A stretch of 42,863 nt of DNA from contig CAJQLD010000074.1 in assembly GCA_905479095.1 (NCBI GenBank), positions 1 to 42,863 on the forward strand. The letters run 5' to 3'. Made by a program: the position numbers and the translations under genes. Every line of letters starts with the position of its first letter. Within the stretch, counting starts at the first letter, position 1. A model generated the notes under the pieces. It was given only the letters and a program-made list of their open reading frames with translations, searched no databases and was not told where the DNA came from. Positions 34,826 to 42,863 of the stretch are shown here, piece by piece. Source of the DNA: an uncultured Flavobacteriaceae bacterium (GTDB taxonomy: Bacteria > Bacteroidota > Bacteroidia > Flavobacteriales > Flavobacteriaceae).

Positions 34826-37438
34826 TTATACGATGTAAGATTTGGCGTTCTCTAAAGCCTCTGGGAGACCCGCAGGATTTTTTCCGCCTGCCGTCGCATA
34901 AAAGGGTTGTCCACCCCCACCGCCTTGAATATAACGTCCAAGTTCGCGAACCATGGTTCCGGCATTGAGTCCTTTTGAAGCGACCAGTCCTTTTGACACA
35001 TAACAAGAAAGGATGGCTTTGCCTTGTTGTTCGGTTCCAAAAAGGAGAACAGCAGTGTCATACTCTTGCCCAATTTCAAAAGATAAATCTTTAATTCCTG
35101 TAGCATCTAGATCGACTTGCTTTGCTAAGAAATGAATCCCATTAATCAATTCAATTTCTTGTTTTAAGTGGCCTTTCATTGCTGCTGCTTTGTCCTTTAA
35201 AAGCGCTTCGATTTGTTTTTTTAGTTTTGAATTTTCAGATTTCAAATCGGTGATGGATTTAACCGGATCACTGGAGTTATTAAGCACTGATTTAATTTGA
35301 TCAAAACTGGCATTATTTTGAGAGTAATACGATTTGACAGCATCACTTGTAATGGCTTCAATACGGCGAATTCCAGCGGCAACAGCACCTTCAGATTTAA
35401 TTTTAAAATGCCATATGTCAGATGTGTTTTTAACATGGGTTCCTCCACATAACTCAATCGAGTTTCCAAAACGAATGGTGCGTACCGCATCGCCATATTT
35501 TTCTCCAAAAAGAGCAATTGCACCTTCTGAAACCGCCTGCTCCATAGGCACTGCTCGGTGTTCTTCTAACGCTAATTTTCCTTCGATACGGGCATTTACA
35601 AAATTTTCAATCTCTTTTAATTCTTCCGGGGATATTTTTGAAAAATGTGAGAAATCAAATCGTAAATATTTTGAATGAACTGCCGATCCTTTTTGTTCGA
35701 CATGGGTCCCTAAAACTTCTCTTAGAGCCTGGTGTAATAAGTGGGTCGCTGTATGGTTACATTCGGTACGGAAGCGTTGATTAGAATCGACAACCGCCGT
35801 CAACGTATCGGTAAGGTTTTTGGGTAAATTTTTTGCAATATGGATTGCTACATTATTTTCTTTTTTGGTATCTAAAATATAAATCACATCGCCATTAGCC
35901 GCTTCTAAATACCCTTTATCGCCTACCTGGCCACCACTTTCGGAATAAAAAGGCGTTAGGTTAAATACCAACTGGAATTGTGCACCGTATTTAACCGAGG
36001 TGACTTTCCTATATTTAGTGATTTTTACAGACGTTTTTAAATGGTCATAGCCCACAAATTCTTGTTCATCATCTTCTAATAGAACGGTCCAATCTTCAGT
36101 AGAAACTTCGCTTGCTGCTCTAGAACGTGTTTTTTGTTTTTGAAGTGCTTCTTCAAAACCCGCAGTATCTAAAGTCCTGTTTTTCTCACTCAAAATCAAA
36201 GCCGTTAAATCGACTGGGAATCCATACGTATCATAGAGCTCAAATGCTTTATCACCCGAAATATGCGTTCCTTTGGTGATTTCAATGATGCGATCTAGCA
36301 ACACCAATCCTTGGTCGAGTGTTCTTAAAAACGACCCTTCTTCTTCTTTAATTACATTTTGAATTAATTGTTGTTGTGCCAATATCTCAGGGAAAACGGC
36401 TCCCATTTGCTTCGTTAATACAGAGACCAATCGAAACATAAACGGTTCCTTAAGATCTAAAAAAGTAAAACTGTAACGTACGGCACGTCTTAAAATCCGA
36501 CGTATCACATAGCCAGCACCCGTATTGCTTGGTAACTGTCCATCTGCAATTGAAAAAGCCACTGCTCTCACATGGTCCGAAATCACTCGAATGGCAATAT
36601 CTTGTTCTAACTGCTTTCCGTAATCATGCCCTGAAATGGTTTCAATTTCTCTTATAATTGGCGTAAAAACATCGGTATCATAATTGGAAGTTACATTTTG
36701 AAGCACCATACATAGACGCTCAAACCCCATTCCGGTATCGATGTGTTTTTGAGGTAATGGTTCTAAACTTCCGTTCGCTTTACGGTTAAATTCCATAAAC
36801 ACAAGGTTCCATATTTCAACAACTTGTGGGTGGTCTTTATTAATTAATTCATGGCCAGATATTTTTTCTTTTTCTTCTTTTGAGCGGATATCCACATGGA
36901 TTTCGCTGCAAGGGCCACAAGGGCCTTGCTCGCCCATTTCCCAAAAGTTATCATCTTTATTCCCCGTCAGAATCCGATCTTCAGGGATTAAGTTTTTCCA
37001 TATATCATACGCTTCAGAATCCAGGGTGGTTCCATCGGCTTTACTGCCTTCAAAAACGGTTACATACAAAATGTCTTTGTCTATTTTATAGACTTCAGTC
37101 AATAATTCCCAGGCCCATTCAATCGCTTCTTTTTTGAAATAGTCGCCAAAACTCCAGTTTCCTAACATCTCAAAAAGGGTGTGGTGATAGGTGTCATAAC
37201 CCACTTCTTCTAAATCGTTGTGTTTTCCTGAAACACGCAAACATTTTTGAGTATCGGTCATTCTATTTTTTGGAGGGGTGCCATTTCCAAGAAAAAATTC
37301 TTTGAAAGGCGCCATCCCTGAATTGACAAACATTAAAGAAGGATCGTCTTTGAGAACCATCGGAGCTGATTGTAAAACTTGGTGTTTTTTTGATTCAAAA
37401 AAAGCTAAAAATTGAGATCTTATATCTTGAGATTTCAT
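34826..37438 (-). CDS. alaS: Alanyl-tRNA synthetase
   Basis: The 870-residue class II synthetase charges tRNA-Ala and edits mischarged Ser and Gly. The catalytic domain starts with the characteristic [16 protein letters not shown] and [10 protein letters not shown]. The editing domain carries [11 protein letters not shown] and the zinc-linked CGGTHV. The C-terminal coiled-coil and C-Ala region ends in [20 protein letters not shown]. Length is normal. It heads a minus-strand run with the GSCFA, crotonase and ilvE genes and is divergent from the M23 peptidase gene. Confidence 0.97.
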   Translation of the reverse strand: MKSQDIRSQFLAFFESKKHQVLQSAPMVLKDDPSLMFVNSGMAPFKEFFLGNGTPPKNRMTDTQKCLRVSGKHNDLEEVGYDTYHHTLFEMLGNWSFGDYFKKEAIEWAWELLTEVYKIDKDILYVTVFEGSKADGTTLDSEAYDIWKNLIPEDRILTGNKDDNFWEMGEQGPCGPCSEIHVDIRSKEEKEKISGHELINKDHPQVVEIWNLVFMEFNRKANGSLEPLPQKHIDTGMGFERLCMVLQNVTSNYDTDVFTPIIREIETISGHDYGKQLEQDIAIRVISDHVRAVAFSIADGQLPSNTGAGYVIRRILRRAVRYSFTFLDLKEPFMFRLVSVLTKQMGAVFPEILAQQQLIQNVIKEEEGSFLRTLDQGLVLLDRIIEITKGTHISGDKAFELYDTYGFPVDLTALILSEKNRTLDTAGFEEALQKQKTRSRAASEVSTEDWTVLLEDDEQEFVGYDHLKTSVKITKYRKVTSVKYGAQFQLVFNLTPFYSESGGQVGDKGYLEAANGDVIYILDTKKENNVAIHIAKNLPKNLTDTLTAVVDSNQRFRTECNHTATHLLHQALREVLGTHVEQKGSAVHSKYLRFDFSHFSKISPEELKEIENFVNARIEGKLALEEHRAVPMEQAVSEGAIALFGEKYGDAVRTIRFGNSIELCGGTHVKNTSDIWHFKIKSEGAVAAGIRRIEAITSDAVKSYYSQNNASFDQIKSVLNNSSDPVKSITDLKSENSKLKKQIEALLKDKAAAMKGHLKQEIELINGIHFLAKQVDLDATGIKDLSFEIGQEYDTAVLLFGTEQQGKAILSCYVSKGLVASKGLNAGTMVRELGRYIQGGGGGQPFYATAGGKNPAGLPEALENAKSYIV

Positions 37439-37439
37439 G

Positions 37440-37447
37440 CAAAAATG
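37440..37447 (-). promoter_or_regulatory. Possible -7 element of alaS
   Basis: On the minus strand CATTTTTG, one base from TAnnTTTG, ends one base before the alaS ATG. If used, transcription would begin inside the first codons, so either the match is fortuitous or the start differs; a weak call. Confidence 0.25.
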
Positions 37448-37466
37448 TTAAGCTTAGTGAAATAAT

Positions 37467-37498
37467 TTGTTTTTAATTCGAAACAATTTATATATTTG
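37467..37498 (+). promoter_or_regulatory. Promoter of the M23-MerR-LemA-TPM operon
   Basis: A TTTG at 37466-37469 (TTG at 37467-37469) is followed after 21 bases by TATATTTG at 37491-37498, an exact TAnnTTTG match. This is the best two-part Bacteroidota promoter in the window. It predicts a leader of about 65 bases before the ATG at 37567. Confidence 0.65.
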
Positions 37499-37566
37499 TT
37501 TGAAAGCCGATCTATTAGAATCTAAAAGATTGACCAATATTCAACAAAAATAGAACTTTTTAGGCA

Positions 37567-38538
37567 ATGTCTAATGTAAAATATTATTACGATTCCGAAA
37601 CCCTCACTTATCGCCCGATAAGTCGAAAAAAAAGGACAACATTTAAGTACTCATTAGTGTTCCTAATGGCCGCGGGAATTTTTGGATTTATATCCGTTTT
37701 GATTGCTGGACAATTTTTTGAATCTCCGAAAGAAAAAGCATTGACTCGCGAGCTTCAAAATCTAGATTTTCAATACAATATTCTCACTAAAAAAATGGAA
37801 GAAGCTGAAACCGTTTTAACTAATATTGAGAATCGAGATAACGCTATTTATCGTCTTTATTTTGAAGCCAATCCCATCCCAGAAGAACAACGAAAACAAG
37901 GTCTTGGAGGTATTAACCGCTACAAAAAATACGAAGGGTATAATAATTCAGATTTGATTATTACCACTAATAAACGTATTGACATACTTCAAAAACGTAT
38001 CATTGTGCAGTCAAAATCACTGGATGAAATTACGGACTTAGCAAAAGATAAAGAGAGTTTTTTGGCTAGAATTCCAGCCATTCAACCGATCAGAAATGAA
38101 GATCTAACGCGTATGGCATCTGGATACGGTTACCGTAGTGACCCTTTCACGAAAGTTCGTAAATTTCATTATGGCATGGATTTTACGGCCCCGAGAGGCA
38201 CTCCTGTTTATGCGTCTGGAGATGGCGTTGTCAAACGTGCCGATGGACGTGCTTCCGGATATGGACGTCACATTCGAATTGATCATGGTTATGGGTATCG
38301 GAGTTTGTATGCCCACCTCTATAAATACAATGTCAAAAGAGGCCAAAAAGTAAAACGTGGCGACCTTATTGGCTATGTGGGCAGTACGGGACGCTCACAA
38401 GCACCTCACCTTCATTATGAAGTTTTTAAGGACGGAGATCGAATCAACCCTGTCAATTTTTACTATGGAAATTTGAGTCCCGAAGAATTTAATGAATTAC
38501 TGGCAAAAGCGTCTCTCGAAAATCAATCTTTAGATTAA
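37567..38538 (+). CDS. Membrane-anchored M23 (LytM-type) peptidoglycan endopeptidase
   Basis: The 323-residue protein has a short cytoplasmic N-terminus, one membrane helix (about 28-50) and a periplasmic coiled-coil-like stretch (about 55-165) leading to an M23 domain (about 180-300). The zinc and catalytic residues are present: His201 and Asp205 in HYGMD, His250 in YAHL, and His281/His283 in HLHYEV. It should cleave peptide cross-links in peptidoglycan, like the MepM/LytM enzymes. Its stop overlaps the ATG of the MerR-like gene (TAATG), so the two are coupled. It heads a five-gene operon and is divergent from alaS. Confidence 0.93.
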   Translation: MSNVKYYYDSETLTYRPISRKKRTTFKYSLVFLMAAGIFGFISVLIAGQFFESPKEKALTRELQNLDFQYNILTKKMEEAETVLTNIENRDNAIYRLYFEANPIPEEQRKQGLGGINRYKKYEGYNNSDLIITTNKRIDILQKRIIVQSKSLDEITDLAKDKESFLARIPAIQPIRNEDLTRMASGYGYRSDPFTKVRKFHYGMDFTAPRGTPVYASGDGVVKRADGRASGYGRHIRIDHGYGYRSLYAHLYKYNVKRGQKVKRGDLIGYVGSTGRSQAPHLHYEVFKDGDRINPVNFYYGNLSPEEFNELLAKASLENQSLD

Positions 38539-38867
38539 TGCATTTAGAGCTTCCAACAAAACGCTATTACAGCATCGGTGAAGTGGCAAAAGCATTTGAT
38601 GTGAATGCCTCATTAATTCGGTTTTGGGATAAAGAATTTGACGCCCTAAAACCAAAAAAAAACGCCAAAGGCAACCGTCGATTTACCCCTGAAGATATTC
38701 AAAACCTGAAGTTAATTTTTAACTTGGTAAAAGAACGAGGCTATACGCTTGAGGGAGCTAAAACCTATCTAAAAGAACAAGACCATAAATCCATTGATAA
38801 TTTTGAAATCATCACAAAATTAGAACGGGTAAAAAACGAATTAATAAAAATCAAAAATCAACTCTAA
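38538..38867 (+). CDS. MerR-family transcriptional regulator
   Basis: The 109-residue protein is a MerR-type winged helix-turn-helix DNA-binding domain: YSIGEVAKAF (11-20), IRFWDKEF (27-34), GNRRFTPEDI (44-53) and a following helix ending GYTLEGAKTYL. It has only a short dimerisation helix after the DNA-binding domain and no effector-binding domain, so it probably responds through another partner or acts constitutively. Its start overlaps the M23 stop by one base and LemA follows after 12 bases. It may regulate this operon, but no clear MerR operator was identified. Confidence 0.9.
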   Translation: MHLELPTKRYYSIGEVAKAFDVNASLIRFWDKEFDALKPKKNAKGNRRFTPEDIQNLKLIFNLVKERGYTLEGAKTYLKEQDHKSIDNFEIITKLERVKNELIKIKNQL

Positions 38868-38879
38868 AACCTACCTATC

Positions 38880-39479
38880 ATGAAAAAATGGCTCATCCCC
38901 TTAGTAATTATCGCAATCGTTATATTTGGAATCTACAACTGGGCAGTTGGATTCAACAATACGGCAGTCGAGCACGAAGCCAATGCCAAAACCGCTTGGT
39001 CAAATGTCGAAAGCTCTTACCAACGCCGAAATGACCTCATCGGAAATCTGGTAAAAACCGTTAAAGGTGCAGCAGACTTTGAAAGAAACACATTAACAGA
39101 AGTGATTGAGGCCCGCGCAAAAGCCACCTCAACAACGATTGACCCATCTAATATTACACCCGATAAATTGGCTGCCTTTCAAAAAGCACAAAGCGGACTG
39201 AGTAGTGCGTTATCTCGACTTTTGGTCACGGTAGAACGTTATCCAGAATTGAAAGCGAATCAAAACTTTTTGGACTTACAAAACCAGTTAGAAGGCACCG
39301 AAAACAGAATTAATGTGGCCAGAGATCGGTTTAACGAATCGGTAAATATCTATGATATTTTTACTTCAAAATTTCCAAACAAAATCTTAGCAGGTTGGTT
39401 TGGATTTAATGAAATGTCGCGATACAATGCCGCAGCAGGTTCCGAAAATGCCCCCGATATTGACTTCGATTTCAACTAA
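38880..39479 (+). CDS. lemA: LemA family protein
   Basis: The 199-residue protein has one N-terminal membrane helix (about 4-22), an EHEANAKTAWSNVESSYQRR segment typical of LemA, and a long helical hairpin (about 30-170) including LIGNLVKTVKG and LLVTVERYPELKANQNF, with a C-terminal IYDIFTSKFPNKILAGWFGF. LemA proteins are widespread but of unknown biochemical function. It is followed after 15 bases by two TPM-domain proteins, a conserved association that suggests they act together at the membrane. Confidence 0.94.
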   Translation: MKKWLIPLVIIAIVIFGIYNWAVGFNNTAVEHEANAKTAWSNVESSYQRRNDLIGNLVKTVKGAADFERNTLTEVIEARAKATSTTIDPSNITPDKLAAFQKAQSGLSSALSRLLVTVERYPELKANQNFLDLQNQLEGTENRINVARDRFNESVNIYDIFTSKFPNKILAGWFGFNEMSRYNAAAGSENAPDIDFDFN

Positions 39480-39494
39480 TCTAAACCCTAAATA

Positions 39495-39941
39495 ATGGCG
39501 TCACTAGAAGACTTCTTAAGCGCAAAAGAAGAAGAACAGATTGTCACGGCCATTCGCCAAGCGGAGCAAAAAACGTCTGGCGAAATCCGTGTACATATTG
39601 AAAATGGCGGTTCGAAAGCAATTGAAGCCCGTGCAAAAGAAGTGTTCCATCAATTAAAAATGGACCGTACTAAACTTCAAAATGGTGTTCTCATTTACGT
39701 CGCTGTTTCGAAACATCAATTTGGAATTTATGGCGATAAAGGAATTGACACCAAGGTGACCTCTACTTTTTGGGACGATACCCGCGATGTGATGCAAAAC
39801 CTGTTTAAACAAGAGCAGTTTAAAGAAGGGCTTGTGCAAGGGGTTCTAACCGCTGGGAAGGCCCTTGAGGCGCATTTCCCATGGGAATCAGACGATACCA
39901 ATGAATTATCAGATTCGATTTCTAAAGGCTCAGATGTATGA
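39495..39941 (+). CDS. TPM-domain protein without signal peptide
   Basis: The 148-residue protein is essentially a single TPM (TLP18.3/Psb32/MOLO-1) domain, found in proteins with proposed phosphatase or photosystem-repair roles. It starts with EEEQIVTAIRQAEQKTSGEI and contains VLIYVAVSKHQFGIYGDKGI, both typical. It has no signal peptide and no hydrophobic helix, unlike the next gene, so it should stay in the cytoplasm. It overlaps the next gene by 4 bases (ATGA), giving tight coupling. Confidence 0.88.
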   Translation: MASLEDFLSAKEEEQIVTAIRQAEQKTSGEIRVHIENGGSKAIEARAKEVFHQLKMDRTKLQNGVLIYVAVSKHQFGIYGDKGIDTKVTSTFWDDTRDVMQNLFKQEQFKEGLVQGVLTAGKALEAHFPWESDDTNELSDSISKGSDV

Positions 39942-40735
39942 AAAATAGACTCCAAAAAATAGCATCGTTTTGTATCCTCGTTCTAATGCTTGTGTTCACG
40001 CAAGTAAACGCGCAATATCAAATCCCTGAAAAACCAAACGTTCAAACGAGCGTTTATGATTACAGTCAACTATTAAGTCCGCAACAAGCCGCTCGATTAG
40101 AACAAAAACTCATTCGGTATTCGGACAGTACCTCAACTCAAATTGTGGTGGCGATCATCAACTCGACCGAAGGCGAATACATTAACTATTTGGCGACGAA
40201 CTGGGCTCAAGAATGGGGTGTTGGAGATGCAAAAAAAGATAATGGCGTTTTTATTTTATTAGCCAAAAACGATCGGAAAATAAACATCAGTACGGGCTAT
40301 GGCGTCGAACATTTGCTAACTGATAAAATGTGTAGCCGGATTATTCAGGAATCCATCATTCCCTTTTTCAAGAAAAACGATTATTATGGCGGTTTAGATT
40401 CTGGAAGTACTCAGGTATTCAAAGTATTAACAGGTGAATTTAAAGCAGCAGCTCGAAACATTCAAAAAGATGCCTCAGGCAAAAATATTCTATTCTTAAT
40501 TTTCATCTTCGTTATTTTACTCATTGCATTTTCTAAAATTGGAAAAAACAACGGTCGGAATAATGGCGGAAGGCGACGCCCAAGCGGTTTGCTAGAAGCC
40601 ATCCTATTGAGTAATATGGGCCGCGGCAGTTTTGGAGGCAACTCCAGTTCCAGCGGCGGATTTGGCGGCGGTGGCTTCGGCGGCGGTTTTGGAGGTGGTG
40701 GTTTTGGCGGCGGCGGTGCCTCTGGGGGTTGGTAA
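39938..40735 (+). CDS. Secreted/anchored TPM-domain protein with glycine-rich tail (YgcG-like)
   Basis: The 265-residue protein has a signal peptide (about 1-26, ending VNAQ), a TPM domain (about 30-165, VYDYSQLLSPQQAARLEQ, and GVFILLAKNDRKINISTGYG), a C-terminal membrane helix (about 184-202, LFLIFIFVILLIAF) and a Gly/Ser/Phe-rich tail of GGFGGGGF repeats. The domain order matches YgcG-type proteins. The TPM domain should face the periplasm, with the tail cytoplasmic. It ends two bases from the convergent der gene and is the last gene of the M23-MerR-LemA-TPM operon. Confidence 0.9.
   Translation: MKNRLQKIASFCILVLMLVFTQVNAQYQIPEKPNVQTSVYDYSQLLSPQQAARLEQKLIRYSDSTSTQIVVAIINSTEGEYINYLATNWAQEWGVGDAKKDNGVFILLAKNDRKINISTGYGVEHLLTDKMCSRIIQESIIPFFKKNDYYGGLDSGSTQVFKVLTGEFKAAARNIQKDASGKNILFLIFIFVILLIAFSKIGKNNGRNNGGRRRPSGLLEAILLSNMGRGSFGGNSSSSGGFGGGGFGGGFGGGGFGGGGASGGW
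40630..40732 (+). repeat. GGN-rich repeat encoding the glycine-rich tail
   Basis: This stretch is built of GGC, GGA, GGT and TTT/TTC codons and is much richer in G and C than its surroundings. It encodes a tail of GGFGGG units at the end of the second TPM protein. Low-complexity tracts of this kind often vary in length between strains. Confidence 0.8.
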
Positions 40736-40737
40736 CC

Positions 40738-42042
40738 CTATTTTTTTCGCATATAAATAGTAATCGGCACCCCATTAAAGTCGTACAAAGCTCTTAATTT
40801 ATTTTCTAAAAATCGCTTGTAAGGCTCTTTTACATATTGAGGTAAATTACAGAAAAATGCGAATTGTGGTTGCGGCGTTGGCAGCTGCATAATATATTTG
40901 ATTTTGACAAATTTTCCTTTTAATGCTGGTGGTGGATAGTTTTCAATAATCGGTAATAAATCATCGTTTAACACACTTGTTTTGATGCGTTTGGTACGGT
41001 TTTTATACACCTCAACAGCCGTTTCCATGGCTTTAAAAATACGTTGTTTGGACAGTGCCGATATAAATACGATGGGCACATCGGTAAATGGCTCGATTTG
41101 TTTTTTAATGTAGGTCTCAAACTCTTTGGTGGTTTTGGTGTCTTTTTCAATCAAATCCCACTTATTAACCAAAATCACAACCCCTTTATGGTTTCGTTGT
41201 GCGAGCCAAAAAATATTTTGAACTTGGCCATCAAATCCACGTTGTGCATCACAAACCACCAAACAAACATCACAGTGCTCAATGGCACGAACGGAGCGCA
41301 TAACAGAGTAAAATTCTAAATCTTCTTTCACCTTTGCTTTTCGACGAATTCCAGCAGTATCTACCAAATTGAATTCAAAACCAAAACGGTTGTATTTTGT
41401 ATCGATCGAATCACGAGTGGTTCCCGCAATATCAGTCACGATGTAACGATCTTCGCCAATCAAAGCATTGATAAAGGACGATTTCCCAGCATTTGGGCGT
41501 CCAACCACAGCAAATCGTGGTAATACAGCTTCTTCTACTTCCTCAACGTCTGGCAACGCTTCTACTAACGCATCCAGTAAATCGCCGGTTCCACTTCCAT
41601 TGATACTCGCAATGGTGTAGTACTCCCCTAATCCCAGAGCATAAAACTCAACCGCATCTTGCTCACGCATGGCGTTGTCGACTTTATTAATGACCAAAAA
41701 AACAGGTTTATTAATTTTTCTTAAGAGCTTGGCAACATCTTCATCCATGCCAGTCACGCCCGATTCTACATCGACCATAAAAATAATGGCATCTGCTTCA
41801 TCAATGGCGAGCTCAACTTGTTTATCAATTTCAGCTTCAAAGACATCATCACTTCCTAGGATATAGCCTCCCGTATCGATTAACGAAAATTCTTTGCCAT
41901 TCCAATCACTTTTTCCATAATGACGGTCACGAGTCACCCCACTCACGGCATCGACAATGGCTTCTCGCCTTTGAATCAACCGATTAAAAAATGTGGATTT
42001 TCCAACATTTGGACGTCCTACTATCGCTACAATATTGCTCAT
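40738..42042 (-). CDS. der: Ribosome biogenesis GTPase Der (EngA)
   Basis: Der is an essential GTPase with two tandem G domains and a KH-like C-terminal domain, needed for 50S assembly. Both P-loops are present: GRPNVGKS (9-16) and GRPNAGKS (181-188), with DTGG and DTAG switch motifs and NKVD/NKWD specificity motifs. The C-terminal KH-like domain follows from about residue 350. I start at the ATG at 42042 (MSNIVAIVG), giving 434 residues; an upstream in-frame ATG at 42063 overlaps the -7 element. It is a single-gene unit. Confidence 0.97.
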   Translation of the reverse strand: MSNIVAIVGRPNVGKSTFFNRLIQRREAIVDAVSGVTRDRHYGKSDWNGKEFSLIDTGGYILGSDDVFEAEIDKQVELAIDEADAIIFMVDVESGVTGMDEDVAKLLRKINKPVFLVINKVDNAMREQDAVEFYALGLGEYYTIASINGSGTGDLLDALVEALPDVEEVEEAVLPRFAVVGRPNAGKSSFINALIGEDRYIVTDIAGTTRDSIDTKYNRFGFEFNLVDTAGIRRKAKVKEDLEFYSVMRSVRAIEHCDVCLVVCDAQRGFDGQVQNIFWLAQRNHKGVVILVNKWDLIEKDTKTTKEFETYIKKQIEPFTDVPIVFISALSKQRIFKAMETAVEVYKNRTKRIKTSVLNDDLLPIIENYPPPALKGKFVKIKYIMQLPTPQPQFAFFCNLPQYVKEPYKRFLENKLRALYDFNGVPITIYMRKK

Positions 42043-42060
42043 ATGCTTATAAAATTGCTG

Positions 42061-42068
42061 CAAAAATA
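42061..42068 (-). promoter_or_regulatory. -7 promoter element of der
   Basis: On the minus strand TATTTTTG is an exact TAnnTTTG match, 18 bases before the der ATG at 42042. It overlaps an in-frame ATG at 42063 and so helps decide the start. Confidence 0.6.
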
Positions 42069-42131
42069 GGAAATATCCTTTTGGTAAGCTCTTTTTTATG
42101 GAAGTTTAAAAAATATATAACTACAAATGAA

Positions 42132-42139
42132 TATCTTTA
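42132..42139 (+). promoter_or_regulatory. Possible -7 element of the two-helix membrane protein gene
   Basis: TATCTTTA differs from TAnnTTTG only in the last base and lies 22 bases before the ATG at 42162. No -33 TTG is seen at the expected distance. Confidence 0.3.
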
Positions 42140-42161
42140 GAAACCCCTTAAATCTATTATC

Positions 42162-42659
42162 ATGGAAATTAGCAACAAAATTGTCTTAAGACCTCGTTTT
42201 TCATTCGACCAAAAAAATGCCCAGAGTCACGTATTAGAAGCATTTGATGGTGCCAAAAAAAGTCAGAACACCATTAAAATCAACCGCTTAGATACGCACG
42301 TATTTTTTAAAATTCCGAAAGCAGAACAACACTTTTGGTCGCCACAACTCCATTTGGAGGTTTTAGAAACGGATGCATCCCACTGTAAAATTAAAGGCTT
42401 CTTTGGTCCCAACCCAACGGTTTGGACACTGTTTATGTTTTTACATTTTGTAGCAGCAGGTTTGTTTATTGGTTTTGGGATCTGGGCCTATTCTAGTTGG
42501 TCATTAGGTACCAATGTCACAACCCCAGTTGTTTTGATGGTGATGATGGTGGTTTTATGGATCGCCCTATACATTAGCGGCCGAATTGGAAAAAAGAAAG
42601 GCCAGCATCAAATGCACGAATTACATGATTTTATGAACGCCGTTTTGAAAACGGTTTAA
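42162..42659 (+). CDS. Small two-helix membrane protein of unknown function
   Basis: The 165-residue protein has a soluble N-terminal part (about 1-85, with the basic stretch IVLRPRFSFDQKNA and a Trp-containing FWSPQLHLEV), two membrane helices (about 86-108 and 118-138) joined by a short loop, and a basic/His-rich tail (KKKGQHQMHELHD). I do not recognise a family. It lies divergently beside der. A perfect hairpin covers the end of the gene. Confidence 0.75.
   Translation: MEISNKIVLRPRFSFDQKNAQSHVLEAFDGAKKSQNTIKINRLDTHVFFKIPKAEQHFWSPQLHLEVLETDASHCKIKGFFGPNPTVWTLFMFLHFVAAGLFIGFGIWAYSSWSLGTNVTTPVVLMVMMVVLWIALYISGRIGKKKGQHQMHELHDFMNAVLKTV
42640..42657 (+). terminator. Possible terminator overlapping the end of the two-helix protein gene
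   Basis: CCGTTTT (42640-42646) and AAAACGG (42648-42654) form an inverted repeat around one G, followed by TTT. It lies across the last codons and the stop. The stem is short and the T tract weak, so it may be fortuitous. Confidence 0.3.
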
Positions 42660-42863
42660 ATGTTTGTACATTGAACCAAGATAAAGACCCCCAAGTCGAA
42701 ATCTTCACAACCAATAGAACTTTTTGTAAGCGATTATTTTGCTAAAAACTAATTTTTGGAACGGTTCTGATATTCGCACTATTCAGCGGTTTTTAGGACC
42801 TCCCAATTAAAGATCTAGCAGGTTAATTACACTTGTGAATTAAGATAAATAGAACGTGTTTTT
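42660..42863. other. Right-end gap with no recognisable gene
   Basis: These 204 bases are A/T-rich, hold no plausible reading frame that I can connect to a family on either strand, and show no tRNA-like cloverleaf or strong terminator. The next gene presumably begins outside the window. Confidence 0.5.

Noticed and set aside
35334-35678. Open frame of 114 codons on the plus strand within alaS
   Set aside because: It is antisense to the well-conserved editing region of alaS, has no promoter or family similarity, and is best explained by codon bias of the real gene.
37515-37525. TTAGA-A-TCTAA inverted repeat in the M23 leader, considered as a MerR operator
   Set aside because: It lies downstream of the predicted promoter and is too short; MerR operators usually span a longer dyad in the promoter spacer.
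37549-42725. 13-base identity AATAGAACTTTTT at 37549-37561 and 42713-42725
   Set aside because: Short, A/T-rich and unsupported by flanking similarity; expected by chance in this composition.
1-42863. Search for tRNA genes, CRISPR arrays, transposases, integrases, toxin-antitoxin or defence genes
   Set aside because: None found; all gaps are short and the genes are accounted for by housekeeping or envelope families.

Overview
The window is an AT-rich stretch of bacterial chromosome that reads as a member of the Bacteroidota, most likely a (probably marine) Flavobacteriaceae. The support is a SusC/SusD outer-membrane pair, a secreted peptidase with a C-terminal type IX secretion (T9SS) sorting domain, lipoproteins with acidic residues just after the lipobox cysteine, GSCFA and DUF5723-type proteins, and many copies of the Bacteroidota -7 promoter element TAnnTTTG. 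Starts are preceded by A/T-rich leaders rather than Shine-Dalgarno sequences. I see no tRNA, rRNA, CRISPR array, insertion sequence, prophage or attachment site. Coding density is very high and no gene-free gap exceeds about 205 bases.

Layout. (1) 78-9509, plus strand: SusC-like transporter, SusD-like lipoprotein and two further lipoproteins, then a strong terminator, then a large M4 metallopeptidase with a T9SS signal; this may be a protein or peptide foraging locus. (2) 9609-12443: rlmB, a rhomboid protease on the minus strand, and rarA. (3) 12440-21869, minus strand: a 9.4-kb run of ten genes read adk, obg, TPR protein, mpl, radC, a deacetylase-like protein, yjjG, a lipoprotein, a DUF5723-like barrel protein and a secreted protein of unknown function. 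(4) 22051-25742, plus strand: purK, purE and an M3 oligopeptidase. (5) 25725-26558, minus strand: a UbiA-like membrane protein. (6) 26677-31977, plus strand: gcvP, then a tightly packed trio of KAS III-like synthase, methyltransferase and family 2 glycosyltransferase. (7) 31961-37438, minus strand: alaS, GSCFA protein, crotonase, ilvE. (8) 37567-40735, plus strand: M23 peptidase, MerR-like regulator, LemA and two TPM-domain proteins. (9) der on the minus strand and a small two-helix membrane protein at the right end.

Most genes are core housekeeping: purine synthesis (purK, purE), adenylate balance (adk), ribosome assembly (obg, der, rlmB), peptidoglycan recycling (mpl), glycine cleavage (gcvP), alanyl-tRNA synthesis (alaS), branched-chain amino acids (ilvE) and replication repair (rarA, radC). 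The less ordinary parts are the SusCD/M4 locus, the KAS III-methyltransferase-glycosyltransferase trio, two enzyme-family homologues that seem to lack expected catalytic residues (deacetylase-like at 15903, UbiA-like at 25725), the M23-MerR-LemA-TPM-TPM operon, and two window-wide patterns. The first is promoters placed exactly four bases before the ATG, predicting leaderless mRNAs. The second is that all five convergent gene pairs overlap or abut at their 3' ends. I did not find a convincing new defence or mobile system; the best candidates for something undescribed are the lipid or glycan trio and the LemA-TPM operon.
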